A DNA stretch of 38,099 bases from Promethearchaeota archaeon (lineage in GTDB: Archaea > Asgardarchaeota > Lokiarchaeia > Sigynarchaeales > SOKP01), in NCBI GenBank assembly GCA_016839905.1, contig JAEOTJ010000138.1, forward strand, positions 1 to 38,099. Reading direction: 5' to 3'. This document shows positions 20,101 to 35,100 of this stretch, piece after piece; within the stretch, counting starts at the first letter, position 1, and every line of letters begins with the position of its first letter. The notes under the pieces were generated by a model, which saw nothing but the letters and a program-made list of their open reading frames with translations, ran no database searches and was not told where the DNA came from. Both the position numbers and the translations under genes were made by a program.

Positions 20101-23100
20101 TGGACTTGCCACACGCTTTATAGAAGCTATACTCTTATCTATTGGAAGTTCTAGAGCAAAATGAGCATCCGGGGGAATATTAACATCAAAAATAGAGCTA
20201 AGATCGTATATCACATCGGTATCTAAATTAAATAACTGATGATAAAGAACTATACCTGTAACTTCAATTTCACTTGTAGTGAGTAATTTATTTGTAATAA
20301 TGAATTCATTATTCCAAGAAATTGCTTCATATTCATCTATATTTATAACATCTACTTTTGAATTATAATCAGTAATATAATTATATTCATCTGTAGGTGT
20401 CATATAAAAAGTCTTTGAATAATCTTTTTCACCATCCACTTCAGTATCAGAACCGTAATATAAATTGACAAATCCATCTTGGATTAAAGTTTCATCAATG
20501 TTATAACCTTCAGTGAATAGCCCTAAGTTAGGGATCATCCAATGATAATATTGTCCATCCTTTTCTTGAGTAACAGGGATGGTTTCTTGAGTTCCTTTAT
20601 AAATAAACTCATAATCGTCGGCACTTGGCACGTCCAGGGAAACTAATTGTGAATAGGGCAAATCTTCAATTGCTACGGTTACCTCAGAACCTTCAATTAA
20701 ATCAAATGGAGAGCTTGGCAATCCCAGACCTTCAGTATCCAAGAATGGTCGCGAAAAGATTTGGAAATAATGAGGCGTGTTTATTACTGACTTTACATCC
20801 AAATCACCAAAGCGGTCCCGTGGCATTCTATCATACATTTCGACTAAATGTTCATCACATAAATAATCAAGATGCTCAAGAATGATGTAGGGGATGTAGT
20901 AATCATTGTCACCTTTTAGGGATATTGATATATAAATGTCAATGCTTCCTTCTCCAATAGAGTCATATAATCCCTGCAAATCTTTATTGAATTTGATTAA
21001 ATAACTTCCATCAGCCTCTACATCTAAAGTATTATCAAGAGTAATTGTTTCTGAATCCGAAATGTATGAATTAAGGCCGTCCTTGCTGACAAAATAGAAC
21101 TTGATTTCAAGATCATTAAATGAATTTCCCGAATTTATTATATAATCAGTTACAATTGGGTCCAGCTTGAATGTACAATTAACTTCAGGAGCGTATAATA
21201 AGGGGATATTATAAATTTCCAAGATTGTTTCATCTGGAGAATTATCCAATCCAATATAAAGGGTTGGATCATCAAGTTGAATTGTATCAATGGATTCAAC
21301 TGAAGGTCCTGTATTTGTAATAATTAAATGTGTGAAATCTTCATCATTATACATTAATCTTACTGAATCGCTATAAGGTTTATCTTTCTTTTGGAATCCA
21401 TAACCTAATTCATATTGAGAGCGAACTCCATAAATAACTTTTACATTATTGCTTGGTGTAATTTGTGGAAATCCATTATCAACTGAAGTACTATAAGTTC
21501 CTAACTCATCTTCATTATAAATAATGAAATCCTCGTTTAACCAAGCATTAGAACCAATACCTTGAAGACCATAATTCAATGTATTGGGGATACCCATGCT
21601 ACATTCTTGCTCAAATCTGAGATAAAGTGGAGAATTCGCTTGTTCACTTGTAGGTAATGCATTAATAAAATCTACTTCAATGATGTCTTCGTTTATATCC
21701 TCACCATTAGGACCTGCATAATACCCTAAATTTATATAATTTATATCATGTTCATTAGAAAAAGTGAATTCATAGATGACCGTGAATTCTGAATTTAGAT
21801 CCAAAACATCTCCAGAATTAAAGGTTATTGTTCCTAATGTTGGGTCAGCAGTCGCATCATTTTCCCAATTATTAGATTCCTCAAGTATTACTTCTTCCCC
21901 ATTTTTTCTGCCAATTATAACGAGTCCTACAATAGAAACAAGACCTGGCAAACACGTTAAACCCGTAGCAGGATCAATAGAATAGTCAATATCGCCCTCA
22001 AAAATATAATTAATTTTTTGTCCATAGTTATAATTATTGACCGTACCTCCGAGTGAAAATCCTTGTATTGTTTCTGGTAAATTTTCAATATCAATTGTCA
22101 CTTCAGAATTAGAAAATTGGATTCCATCATCATAAAGGGACCATAAAATAGTTGGATTTTTACTTGATGGATTTTTTACTAACCTCAAGTCTAATAGATA
22201 AATTTCAATATTTTCAGATTCACTTATGATTCTTTCAAAATTTTCATCAATATTAAAACTCAGTTTTAATGAAGATTTTAATCCCATCAGGAAGGCATCT
22301 TCAGGACCTAATCCGACATCAATGAACATTATTCCATCGTGGTTTCCTGGGCGGAGTTCAATGTTTTCGCGTAATGGAAATTCAGTTATGGTTCCAGAAT
22401 CATCTTCTATACTGCACATTAAGTCTATTTCCACATAATCTTGAGCCGAAAGTTCATTACCGACCCCATCAAACCTAGGTTCAACCCAAACTGCTCCCAT
22501 TAAATGTGGATAATTACTTTCAAAAGGCATGAACTCTTGACCATCAAATGCCGAGCCCCAAGCATTAATGAAAGGATCAATCAGATCTATTTGCGTGTTT
22601 TTATCTCCAAACCTGAACCAATAAGGAGGTCTAATTTCTAATGGTATGGAAATAATGGGCGAGCTCTTATAATATTCGGACTCTAATACTTGTAGATTTA
22701 TAGTGGAGAGCCCTGGACCTAATTCCCAAATAATGTTTTCCATCGTGCTTTCATCAATAGTTATGGTTCCACCATCAAAATTTGGCTCAATTGCTTGTTG
22801 TAAGCTTTTAACTCGGTATCCCGAAGGATTAATAATTTCGATACGGGCGAAATATGAATATTCTTCAGATAAAATGCTTATTGGTTTAGGTTCTAATTGG
22901 CTAATCTCATGGACTTTATTCAGCCATTCTAAAGTTTTTCCTTCTCCAGAAGGAATTGGGCTTGCTTCCGTGGCATACAAATTGATTTGTAAATCCTCAA
23001 ATTTAGGTTCATCTGGATCTGGTAAATCATATGATAGATAATCGCTAACTCCAACAGCGATATCCTTTTTATGTAAGCGAATAACACTTTCAATGTAGGT

Positions 23101-26100
23101 ACTATCTTGAAGAATTAACTGGGATAAATCATAATCACTATTAATATCATTTACATTAAATAAATTATCCTCTCGAGAGCAGATATAATCGGCGGAAATT
23201 GTCATTGGTATTACTTGATCGCTCCAACTGAATGGTGCGCTAAAGACTCTCATGTATAATACGGTATCCTCTACAGAATAAACTCCTTCTATGCTACCAA
23301 AGATTTCTGCAAAATCTTTAAAATAATCATTATCAAGTGAGACTTCAAAATTAACTTCTCCAAATTCATTTGTAATTCCATAAGTCCATATATATGGACC
23401 ATAATGAATGTCTTGTTCAATATTATAAGTCAATGGGCGTCCAAACATCTTGTTAGGACCATCTCCGGGACCTAATAAAGTATAAGGTGCGGTTCCCAGA
23501 GCTTCAAAATAAGGCGCTGCATCTAATTCTTCAATCTCCATTATTTCATTGAGGAACTTACTCTTGCTTTTTGGCATGAATCCTACATGCATCCAAATAA
23601 TGGAGTTTTCTATGGGTTTATCATAAAAGTCAGTTAATTTAAAAGTAAAATCATAATCTTCTCTAACTTGAGCATCAACTTGAATTGCTGTATATTCTTC
23701 TCCACTTTCTATAGCTTCAAGTGGATGATAGCTTATTTGATATTCTCGATTTTCAACATAATTTTGGCTAACAATCATATCTTGACTAATCGTATCAATC
23801 ATTTCCATTTTTACTCTTCTAGGGCGTGTTAAAATTTGAAATTCTTTAAAATGATTACTAGTTCCCGGTTTATTAGCATTCTCTTCGTCTTTATAGGCAT
23901 AGAGTATACCTCCATCATAATCATTAATAAAATCAGCATCTTCATATTGAACTTGCACACCATCTAAATATAAAGGTAAGTATGTAAGTTTCATGTTGAT
24001 TAGTTTTTCTTCATCTATAGGCAAAGCCATGGAATTTTTGTCTAATAATTTTTCATATTCAAACATTCCCATATTATCTATTGGTATATTATCGATTGTA
24101 TGGTAGTAATCGGGATCATTTTCATCTTGGATTTCTAATAGCAAATTACTCGAGAGGTCTATTCTTCGGGAAAGAGATCCTTGATAACTGATCTCAAAAA
24201 CATCATAGATATCAAACGTAGGACCTTCAGGATCTGAGGCTGTTTTTAAGGAATTATATAAATCTAAGAAATATAATTTAAATCCTGCATTTAGAATTGT
24301 ATATTCACCTGTATTAAATGTATAAGATATAGAGGAGTCATCGGCAGATACTATTTTCACGACGTCATTACTCGAAACAGGATGCTCTAATGGAACTGGA
24401 TTATATGAATAATAATAGATATTTATCATATCATCAATTTCAAGAGTTCCCAAATAATTTACAATTAACTGACCACTTTCATCAATATGCCATTCATAAT
24501 CTTCTTGATTGACTAATTCATAATTATCTTGCCCAACCTTTTTTATATATACCTTATCGATATCAATAACTCCTAAATTTTTAATTCCTCCATCCGTATA
24601 TTGTGTTCCCTCGCAATTAAATGGATTATCATTTATTGGATCAACAATAGTAATTTCATTATTTAATAAAACTTGATCAATTGGAAATATCTCGTAATGA
24701 TCATCTTCAGTTATCCAATTTTTATTGATAATATCATATTTAACAAATGGAACTTCAATTAAGTGATCTTCATTATCTACGTCATGATCGTAAGAACTAT
24801 AGGATAATGGTGATATGGGCCTCCCACTTAAAATCTTATAAGAAAACAATAAATGCGTGTCATATTTTAAATGTGTAGCGACAGCAGTTTCATCCCAATC
24901 AATATTCAATAGATAAGCATTATCAATATAACTGATTGTTGGAGCTGAAGATAAAAGTCCATGTCCAAAGGGATTATTTGGGTCATCATCAATAAATATT
25001 TTTCCTAAATCGGGGAAGTTGACATATAATGGTTTTTTATTTAAATCTTCATCAATGTAAAATAATGCGAATTCTGAAATATCAATAAAATTTCCATCAT
25101 TGTAAGGGGATTTGACATTAAGATGATGGACTGTTTTTCCGCTAAGAGCTTTTTGGTATTTATAATTATATACCTCATCCTCAATTAATTGAATATCATT
25201 ATCAAGAACAACTCCTTTTAGTAGTAAAGTCTCTCCATAACTTACATCATAAAAGTTTTCTCGTAAATATATTGGTTCATTTCCTGAGAGAGATTCTTGG
25301 TCTACTTGTATTGTAAATTCACTGAAACTTGGAAATGATATTTCATGTAGGGGAGTTCCAATTGAGTCAAAATTTGTATCAAATTTTCCTATTCCTTTAG
25401 GTACTTCAATTTTCCCATAATAATGATCTTTAAAATAGGTAGGAAATAGGGGTCCAAGATAATCTTCTCTTGTAATCTTATTAATGCTCCCAAATGAGTA
25501 TATCTCTAAAGTATCTTGAGGATCTATTAAATTCATGCTAATTGGCATGTTTAATTCATTCAATAGAGGATCAGGGATTTGAAGTTCTAGATAAGCTTCA
25601 ATATAATCGGAATATTCTGTTGAGATGGGATCACCATCGAAAAATTCATTATTTTCATAAAATGCGTTTAGATCAAATTGGGTATTAATTCTCTCAATTT
25701 TAAATTCATTAATTGCATAATAATCATGATAATCAGGAGCTTTAACTCCTATATATGATGTGGCAAATCCATTCTCATCTTCATCCGTAGAATCGCAGAT
25801 TAAATTATACATTCGTATATCTCCTATTCCTACTCTTTGATAGGGAAGGTTTAAAACGCCATCTATTCCTCCGCTTGGACTACTAATAAAGGTTCCTGGC
25901 CATATTCGAGAGTCATCGATTATGAATGATATGGATTCTAGTGATTTTAAATTAAACATGTTGCTTGGATTTGAGAATGCTAATTCACTCATATCTATGT
26001 ACAATGGAATTGATAAAACCTCACCCAAACCATAAAGATCATCTTCATAACCCCCTTCTTCAAAATATTTTCTAAGATCGAGGTCATAAAAGACCTTGGC

Positions 26101-29100
26101 AAAGGAATTCCCCATAAAGTCATTGAATTTAATTGAAAGTTTATCAATTGTTGTATGTGTAGAATAAGTTGAGGGCATGATGAAATTTATAATGAATCCA
26201 TCAGCATTAGAGAGTAATAACTGAGTAGCGAACTCTGAGGCATCATAATCAAAATATATTTTTCCATTAAATACTTCATCAAAATGGTTATTAAATAGAT
26301 CATGAATTATTGATTCTTCTGACCAAGAAACAAAACCAATATCATCAAAAATATAATCTGTTTCATAAGACAAATAAATTGTTTCATTAGAGGAAGAATT
26401 AACATAATAAACCTCTTTTATCCGCACGAAGTCATTCAATGCAAAACCACGAGTATAAAGGTTGCTTAATTCCATGGTTTCTGTCTTGTTATATGTTAAT
26501 GGATTTACAATTTCTATGCTTCCATCAACAAGCACGTGTTTAATAACTCCAAAAATACCATCACTTCTTAATTCCCAACAAGCATGATCAAGTGGATTTA
26601 CATTTGAATATATATTTTCGCTCAATAATGAGTCAGAATATGCCAACATTGTATCTATACTGTTTTCAGTTCCAAAATCAATATCATATTGACCATTTGT
26701 TGGATCTAAAGTCGCTATACCGTAATGAAAACCGTTAATATATACATCAAGGGTATCTGCTCCTCCAAATTGACCCTCATCAATAAAAGATAATGTTCTT
26801 TCAGTCAATTGATCACTATTCAAGTTAATATTATCATCCGTCCAAATTAAGGAAGTTATTTCTTTAGAGAAATCAACTATCTCCAAACCTTTATTATAAG
26901 AAGTAGTGGTTCCTATATTTCCTGCCATTTCAATAACTCTATATTCAAGTGTGAAGTTTTGAGGTAAATCACCCAAGTCTCCTAATTTATTAATTAATTT
27001 AGGGTTAAATTGAACCCATCCAGTATCATTTCCAGAATTCAGATCAATTATTTTATACTGATGTACAAAAGGATCTTCTTCAATTTCTTTTGTAATATAA
27101 AGCCATTTATATTGATATAACATTGTAGATTGATAAGGCGTTTCACTTCCAGTTTCAATAAAATAGCAATAATCTTCATTAAAAAGAATCTTATTATCAA
27201 GTGAGTCATAATAATCTTGAAGCTCACTACTTAAATCATCATTTATTAATTGCCCATTATCATTTGTAAATCTATATACGAAACGATCATCTCTAACAGC
27301 AGCAAGTATCCAAAAGAATTCTCCATCATAATCAATTGATTCTAAGGTGTCAAGAATCCCATGGTCATTTTGTGTTGTATAGGATGAAAAGTCTTCTTCA
27401 ATACAAAATATCTCTGTATCAGAAACACCCCACCAATATCCATTTACCCATTTTATGTCTTTAAGATAAGGAATGGATATAAAAGTTGTTATTAAGTTGA
27501 AATTCGCATCAAAACAGAATATATTATTATTAGATCCCGCATCTGGGTTGATGGTTAAAATCACCCAATTATCGTCATAGAACTCTAAAGCACGGGCACC
27601 GAGGTCTTCACAGAGAGAGAGAAGATCTCCAGTTGAAATTTCTTCTACTAAACTCCATTCCATATCATACTTTAAAATTGGGCCAAACTCATATAATAAA
27701 TAATTATATTCCTCATCCATATACATGTCCATGCATTTTTCAGAATTATATGGTTTGATAGTAAGGTCTATATCCTTACTAAAGCCTGTCACATCAGCCC
27801 AATCTATTATATATTGATATAACATTGTAGGCTGATAAGGCGTTTCACTTCCAGTTTCAATAAAATACCAATAATCTCCATTAAAAAGAATCTTATTATC
27901 AAGTGAGTCATAATAATCTTGAAGCTCAATATTTAAATTATCATAAATTAATTGCCCATTATCATTTGTAAATCTATATACGAAACGATCATCTCCTACA
28001 GCAGCAAGTATCCAAAAGAAATTTCCATCATGATCAATTGATTCTAAAGTGCCATAAGTGCCATCAATTTCGGGGACAGTCTGTGTTGTAAAGGATGAAA
28101 AGTCCGCTTCAATACAAAATATCTCTGTATTAGAAACACCCCACCAATATCCATTTACCCATTTTATGTCTTTAAGATTAGGAATGGAAATAAAAGGTGT
28201 TATCCAGTTGAAGTCCGTATTAAAAATGAATACATTTTTATAACTATAATGGTCTATGGTTACAATCACCCAATTATCGTCATGGAACTCTAAAGCACGG
28301 GCACCTAAGAGTTCACAGAGAGAGAGAAGATCTCCAGTTGAAATTTCTTCTACTAAACTCCATTCCATATCATACTTTAAAATTGGGCCACTCTCATACA
28401 TTAAATAGTAATAATCCCCATCCGAATACACATCCATGCATCTTTCAATATCATATGGACCGTGCATATTTATATCCTTACTAAAACCTGTCGGATCTCC
28501 CCAATTTAATATAAAGGGATCATCATTAAAAATATAATCATATTCATATAACATCGTTGGCTGTAGAGGCAGATTATCTCCAGTTTCAATGAAATACATG
28601 TTAGCACCATCAAAAAGAATTTTATTACCATCATTCATATAATGATTTTCAACTTGAGAATTATAGTTATCATAAACCAGCAAGCCATAATCATTTATGA
28701 AACGATAAACTGAATGTTCTAAACCAGTAGTAGCTAAGAGCCAAAAGTAATTCCCGTCATATTCTATTGATTCTAAGGTCCCAACAATTCCATTGTCATT
28801 TTGTGTTGTATAGGATTGTGTTGTATAGGATGAAAAGTCTTCTTCAATACAAAATATCTCTGTATCAGAAACACCCCACCAATATCCATCAGCCCATTTT
28901 ATGTCATTCAGATCAGGAATGGAAATAAATGGTGTTATAAAGTTGAAATCTGTATCAAAACGGTATACATTATAATTAGGTCCTATATATGGGTCTATGC
29001 TTAACATCACCCAATATAATCCATTGAACTCTAAAACACGGTCTAAAGCACTGGCACTGAGGGATTGAAACCAAGAGAGAAGATGACTAGATGAAATTTC

Positions 29101-32100
29101 TTCTACTAAATTCCAGTCCTCATCATACTTATAAATTGGACCTCTTTCATATAATAAATAGTAAAATGTTCCATCCCAATAAACGTCCTTACATTCTAAA
29201 GATTCACCTGAAGATTGCTCATTTAAGTTAAAATTAAAACCTGTAGGAAAACCCCATTCTGAAGCTCCTATATCCTTATTAATTATAAGAAATTCATATT
29301 CATAAAGCATTGTAGGTTGCAATGGTAAATTGTTTCCAGTTTCAATGATATACCAATTTTTTCCATTAAAACAGATTTTATTTTCATCATTCATGTAATA
29401 ATTCTGAATTTGATAATTGTAGTCATCGTATGCTAACAAATCACCTAATTTAACAAATCTATAAACTGTAGGCGTTAATGCAGGATTAGCTAAGAGCCAA
29501 AAGTACCTCCCATCATATTCAATTGATTCTAAATCGCTTGATATACCAATATCATTTTGAATTGAAATGGATGAGAAGTCATATTCAATACGAAAGACTT
29601 TAGAATCACTCAAGGCCCACCAATAACCATCTACCCATATAATATCATTAATGGAATCGTCAAAATTATCATATGTCTCAATATATGAGAAATCATCTCC
29701 ATAAAGATGGATATTATCACCCTCTATAATTAACCAATTCGTTCCATTGGAACTTAATACTTCAAATCCATTACCTTCAAGTGGATTTGAGATTTCTTCT
29801 ATGAAATTCCATTCTATATCATATTTATAAATAGTACCATATTCATACAGTAAATAATAAAATGTTCCATCCCAATAAACATCCTCACATTCAGGATAAG
29901 AAAGCATGTCTAAATCCCTGCTAATTCCTGTAAAAGCACCCCATTCTGGATCTCCATTATTAATTATTAATTCATGTTCATATAATATCGTTGGTTCTGG
30001 GGTATTTATTTCAAAATAATACCAACTCGTTCCGTTATATAGAATTTTGCTGCCAGACTCTTGAGAAAAAGTCTGAATTGAATATAAATAACCATCATAT
30101 TCCAGTGTATCATCAATTTTTCTATTTCTTCCAAATTGATGGACATTTCCAAGAGGGTCTTCAATAAATAAGCCAAGCCAAAAGAACTGTCCATCATATT
30201 CAATAGATTCCAATTTCATATCTGCAAAGATTACTTCTTCATCTGAAATCATTACTGAAAAATCACTATTAAATTGGCAATAGTATTTTTCACCAACTAA
30301 CCACCAATTACCATCTGCCCATATAAAATCCAAGATCTCTCCCATATAAGGTAATAACTCAGGTACTATAATATCCATATCCCCTTTATATGAAAAATCT
30401 AATTCATACTTACAAATAATAATCCCATCAGTAGCATACCAATTATCTCCTTTAAATGCTAAAGCCTTAAAATTAGCAGATATGTCGTCATTCTTTAAAT
30501 CATATAATTCTCCCGTAAAACTCCAATCTGCATGATATTTATAAGTTTTGCCATATTTATCTAGCAAATAGTAAAATGTTCCATCCCAATAAACATCCTT
30601 GCATTCTGGAAAAGAAAGCATGTTTAAATTTTTACTAATACCGGTAGGAAGGTACCATTCTATTTCTGAATCACCATAAAAGCTGATTTCAGTCAATGGA
30701 TCTGCTATAAGGTCATCTTGGAAGTCATTATTATATTGGTTAAATATATCTTGATTACCTAATCCAATAAAAGGTGAAGGAACATTGAAATCTGCGATAT
30801 ATGTTTCTCGATATTCATTTCTAGCACCAAATTTATCTGTTAGGATAAAAACTAATTCTATATCATCACCCGTTCTCTTTCCTGTAAAGCTTGGTATCTC
30901 ATTCCAAGTATATATAAATTTATTCAAGTTAGGGTCCTTTATAAAATCACCAACAAAAATATCCTCAATACCATCATTATAATATAAAGATATGGAGAGT
31001 ACATCATTATCCGTAATATAAGAAAATAAACAAGAATTATTAAGATAAATATTGGTTGGTTGTTCTAAAGTTCCAACTGGCTTTAAAAATCTAAAGAATA
31101 AATCACTATAAATGGTATCCAATAGAATATTCTGACCGTCTAAGAAATCTTCATAATAAAGCTGTTGTCTAACCATTAATTTTTGACGCGTATCAGTTCT
31201 TTTTAAGAAACCACCATTTATCCCGATATCCATGTGGCTAGTATCCAAGGAAGATATATACATATATTCGGGCATTAAATTATCACCTCGATTATAATTA
31301 TTTATTCCAGTTATTCCAAAGGCATCGTAATATAATTTACCAGTTTGAGCATGATTACTGATAAGCTGAATTTCCTTTAAGACTTTATTTTGAGGTTGTG
31401 CTACAGGAATTACATTATCAAGAATCAATTCACCATTAATATACAGGTTCATTGTGCCTTCAGGTAAATATAGATAATCTGGAGCTCCATGTATTCGATA
31501 GTCTAATCGAACATGATACCATTTATTATTGAGAACCTCAATAGAATTAGAACCCCCGTGATAATAATGATGCCACATATTATCTGAACTCGAATAAGAA
31601 GCTCGATAAAGAGTAGAATATCCACAATCTAGATAAATCGATCCAGAAACATCATCAGAAGGAGCATTAAAATAAAATTCTACCGTTCCTGCACTACTAC
31701 CTCCTGAAAAAGCAACTTTTGAATCACAATTAGCACTTCCACTCATATCATTAAGTTCTAACACGTTTTCATGATCATAATATTCGTTAGTAATTCTTGT
31801 TATACACTCTCCTATATTATGAGTCCAGCCTTCTGGAATTGATCCTATCTCATCATTTTTAAAACTATAGGTTCCCTTATAATGTCCAGGTTCCTCCGGA
31901 ATTATTAAATTATCTCCAATATTATAATTCGGATCCCAAGAAAATCCTAAAGCATCCAAATAAGAATGATAGTCATAATCTTGTTTATCGGTTCCAAATT
32001 GAAACCCCGTAAGGTCATAATTATTCTGATAAGTTACTCCACTTATTAATTTATATCCATCAACATAGACATTATATTGATATTTGCTAAGTAATCCATC

Positions 32101-35100
32101 ATATTCTTCTTCATAATTACCCCTAAATGCTATTCGGACATGATACCAAATATTTTCCCCTGCGCCCCATTGAACTATATGTCCTCCTGTGTCATCATAA
32201 TACTTCCACCTACCATCCTTTAACCAAATAGAAAGAGCAAAAATATCTGCTAAATCATTTTTGAAAATAAGGTGAGTACCACAATAGAGTTTATCTGAAA
32301 ATCGAACATATAATTCTACTGTACCATGATCTTGTTTTGGAAAAGTAGTAGAGATTGCCGCATAGCCATTAAAATCAGGATCATGCAGTTGAACCACATT
32401 TTTGTGCCCCTCTAATTCTTCAATAATTTCTGCTGAGCATTGAGAAGAACCCGAATTGTCTGTCCAACCGTCTGGAAAAGTACCAACTTCATCATTTTCA
32501 AAATCATAGGATCCTTTATAATGCCCTCCAGGTCTTTTAAACATAGTTAAATCCAAATTATCATTATCTCCAATATTATAATTTGGATCCCAAGAAAAGC
32601 CTAGTGCATCTATATATCCAGCATAATCATATCCCTCATATACACCATAACCATTACCCATTGTTGTTATTGAGATTCTTTCTATATTGATTTGTCCAGC
32701 AGCATTTGGAACCCTTGAAATTATTAATTCTCCATCTATATATAACATCCATCTCTCTTCATTAAAATCAAGTTTATAATGATACCAGATGTTCTCAGCG
32801 GATTCTATTGGATTCCACGTCGTCCCTTCCAACCACCAGTGAGATCCTATACCTATGGCGAAGGAAATGAACTGATCTCCTATATCACTATAAAAACTGA
32901 TTTGGAATGGTTTTTCTGCATCGGAAGTTTTCCACCACCATTCTATCCTACCTTTTGTTTGAGGGACTTCTAATTCAATTTCTGAGCGAGCTTTATTATC
33001 ATCAATATTATCACCGTTATCTTCAAATTTCAATACTTTATCATGACCATCCTCAGAATCTATTACATACGTCCTGCAATCTCCATTGCTCCCATCTATC
33101 CATCCATTTGGACTAGTTCCAGTAATATCAGTTTGAAAACTATACGTGGCTTTATAATGATTTAGATTTTTAAATTGTTCAAAATTATCTCCAATAATAT
33201 AATTTGGATCCCAAGAGAAGCTCAATGCATCAACATAACCTGAATACACACTTTCAATCATATCAGTACTGAAGATAATTTCCTCAATATTATAGGGACC
33301 AGAATTAGCTGTAGACATTATTTTATATTCTTCATTAATGGATAAGTTCCAATCTTCTCCATCAAACTCTAATTTATAATGATACCATTCATTACTTAAA
33401 GCTGATTCTATAATAGCCCAATCAGTAGCTTCCCAAAATCTATGATTTCCATTACCGATGCTAAATGCTTGATAAGAGTCTCCATTTGAATTTCTCAAAT
33501 CAATCTGGAATGGTTTATCTGCGTCAGTCGTTCTCCACCACCATTCTATTGTGCCTATAGTTTTTTCTGATTCTAAAATAATTTCAGAATCTGCAACATC
33601 ATCTTCATCACCATCAAATAATTCAAATACTTTAGAGTGTTCATCAACCATATCCACTACTTGTATTGAACTCTTGCAGCGTAAATCAAACCATCCGTCT
33701 GGAACAGAGCCAGCTACATCGTTCTGAAAAGTATAAGTTCCTTTAGCTTGAGTAGGCTCTTCCGTAAGTTCTAAGTAATCTCCTCTCTCGTAATTATTCA
33801 CACCTGTTAATCCAATAGCATCAAAATACATTTTACCCGTATCAGGAAAATCGTCACCAATAAATTGAATGGAAGTAACACGAGAAACAATAGTATCTAT
33901 ACTAGGTAGCTGGTCTTCTGATAATTTTATATCATCAATATATATAAACATTGAATTATAATCAAGTCCTTCAAAATCAAGAGCCGTATTATGCCTATAA
34001 TCGATACGAATACGATGCCAATCATCTTCTGAAAGAGTTATGGAATGTGTAATATCATCTCCAAAATAAAAATGCATTGTATTATCAGAACTTGAATACC
34101 ATGATTTACATAGAAGGTATGAAGAACAATAGAAATATGTCCAACCACTAACATCATCTATAGGATTAAAGAAATAATATTCAACCGTTCCTGTGCCAAG
34201 AGATACTGGTATTGAGAGTTCACAACCATAACCTGAAAATTCATTTGGATCATTAATTTCTAATACATACTTATGGTCTTCAAGTTCTTCAATAATTACT
34301 GCTGAAAAATCAGTATTCATATTATGACACCACCCTTCTGGAACATCTTCATCATAATCAAAACTATAGGTTCCCTTGAACCTTGTTTTATCCATTTGGT
34401 TATAATTCCAAAATGTATCAGGTCCACGTAATGGATCCCAATCATAGGCTATAGCATCTATATAAGTGGAATATCCATCATCATCCGAATTTGTTGAAAA
34501 TTTTATTTTATTTAATCCAGATGGAGTTCCAAGCATATCAAAAGTTTCTCCGATAGGTGTTTTCCAATTTTGATCAACGGCTAAGTACCAATGACCCCAT
34601 TGATCCACATCTATATAAATATTATACCACGTATAACTAACAATATCCATAATATAATTGTATTCATCTCCTGAAGGACCTGAAGTAAGATAATGCAATT
34701 TAAGATCATCAATTATTAACACGATTCCATTATCATAAGAATCCTGACTCCAATAGAATTCAGTCCTTTTTGATGCATCTGTTGTATATATCCAAAATGC
34801 CATCGAATCGTATATATATTCTGTTAAGGTTTGTTCCATATAGACATTATCAGAAGATGTATCTTGAAGTTCAACCACTTTTAAATGTTCTGGGATTGGC
34901 TCTTCTGGGATTGAATCAATAACATTAATTGAACCTCCTTCTTCATAGATAATCCATTCCTTTGGATCTTCACCATCATTCTCATAGTAAAAAGTATAAG
35001 TTCCCATGTAATGTTCAGGTTCTACTGGAATCATTAAATTCTCTCCAACTTCATAGTTTAGATCCCAGGAAAATCCCACGGCATCTATAAATATCGCTTC

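Noticed and set aside
10000..33116. Many plus- and minus-strand frames of 60-130 codons inside the giant gene
   Set aside because: All overlap the intact giant frame and show no recognisable motifs or start signals; they are by-products of its biased AT-rich codons.
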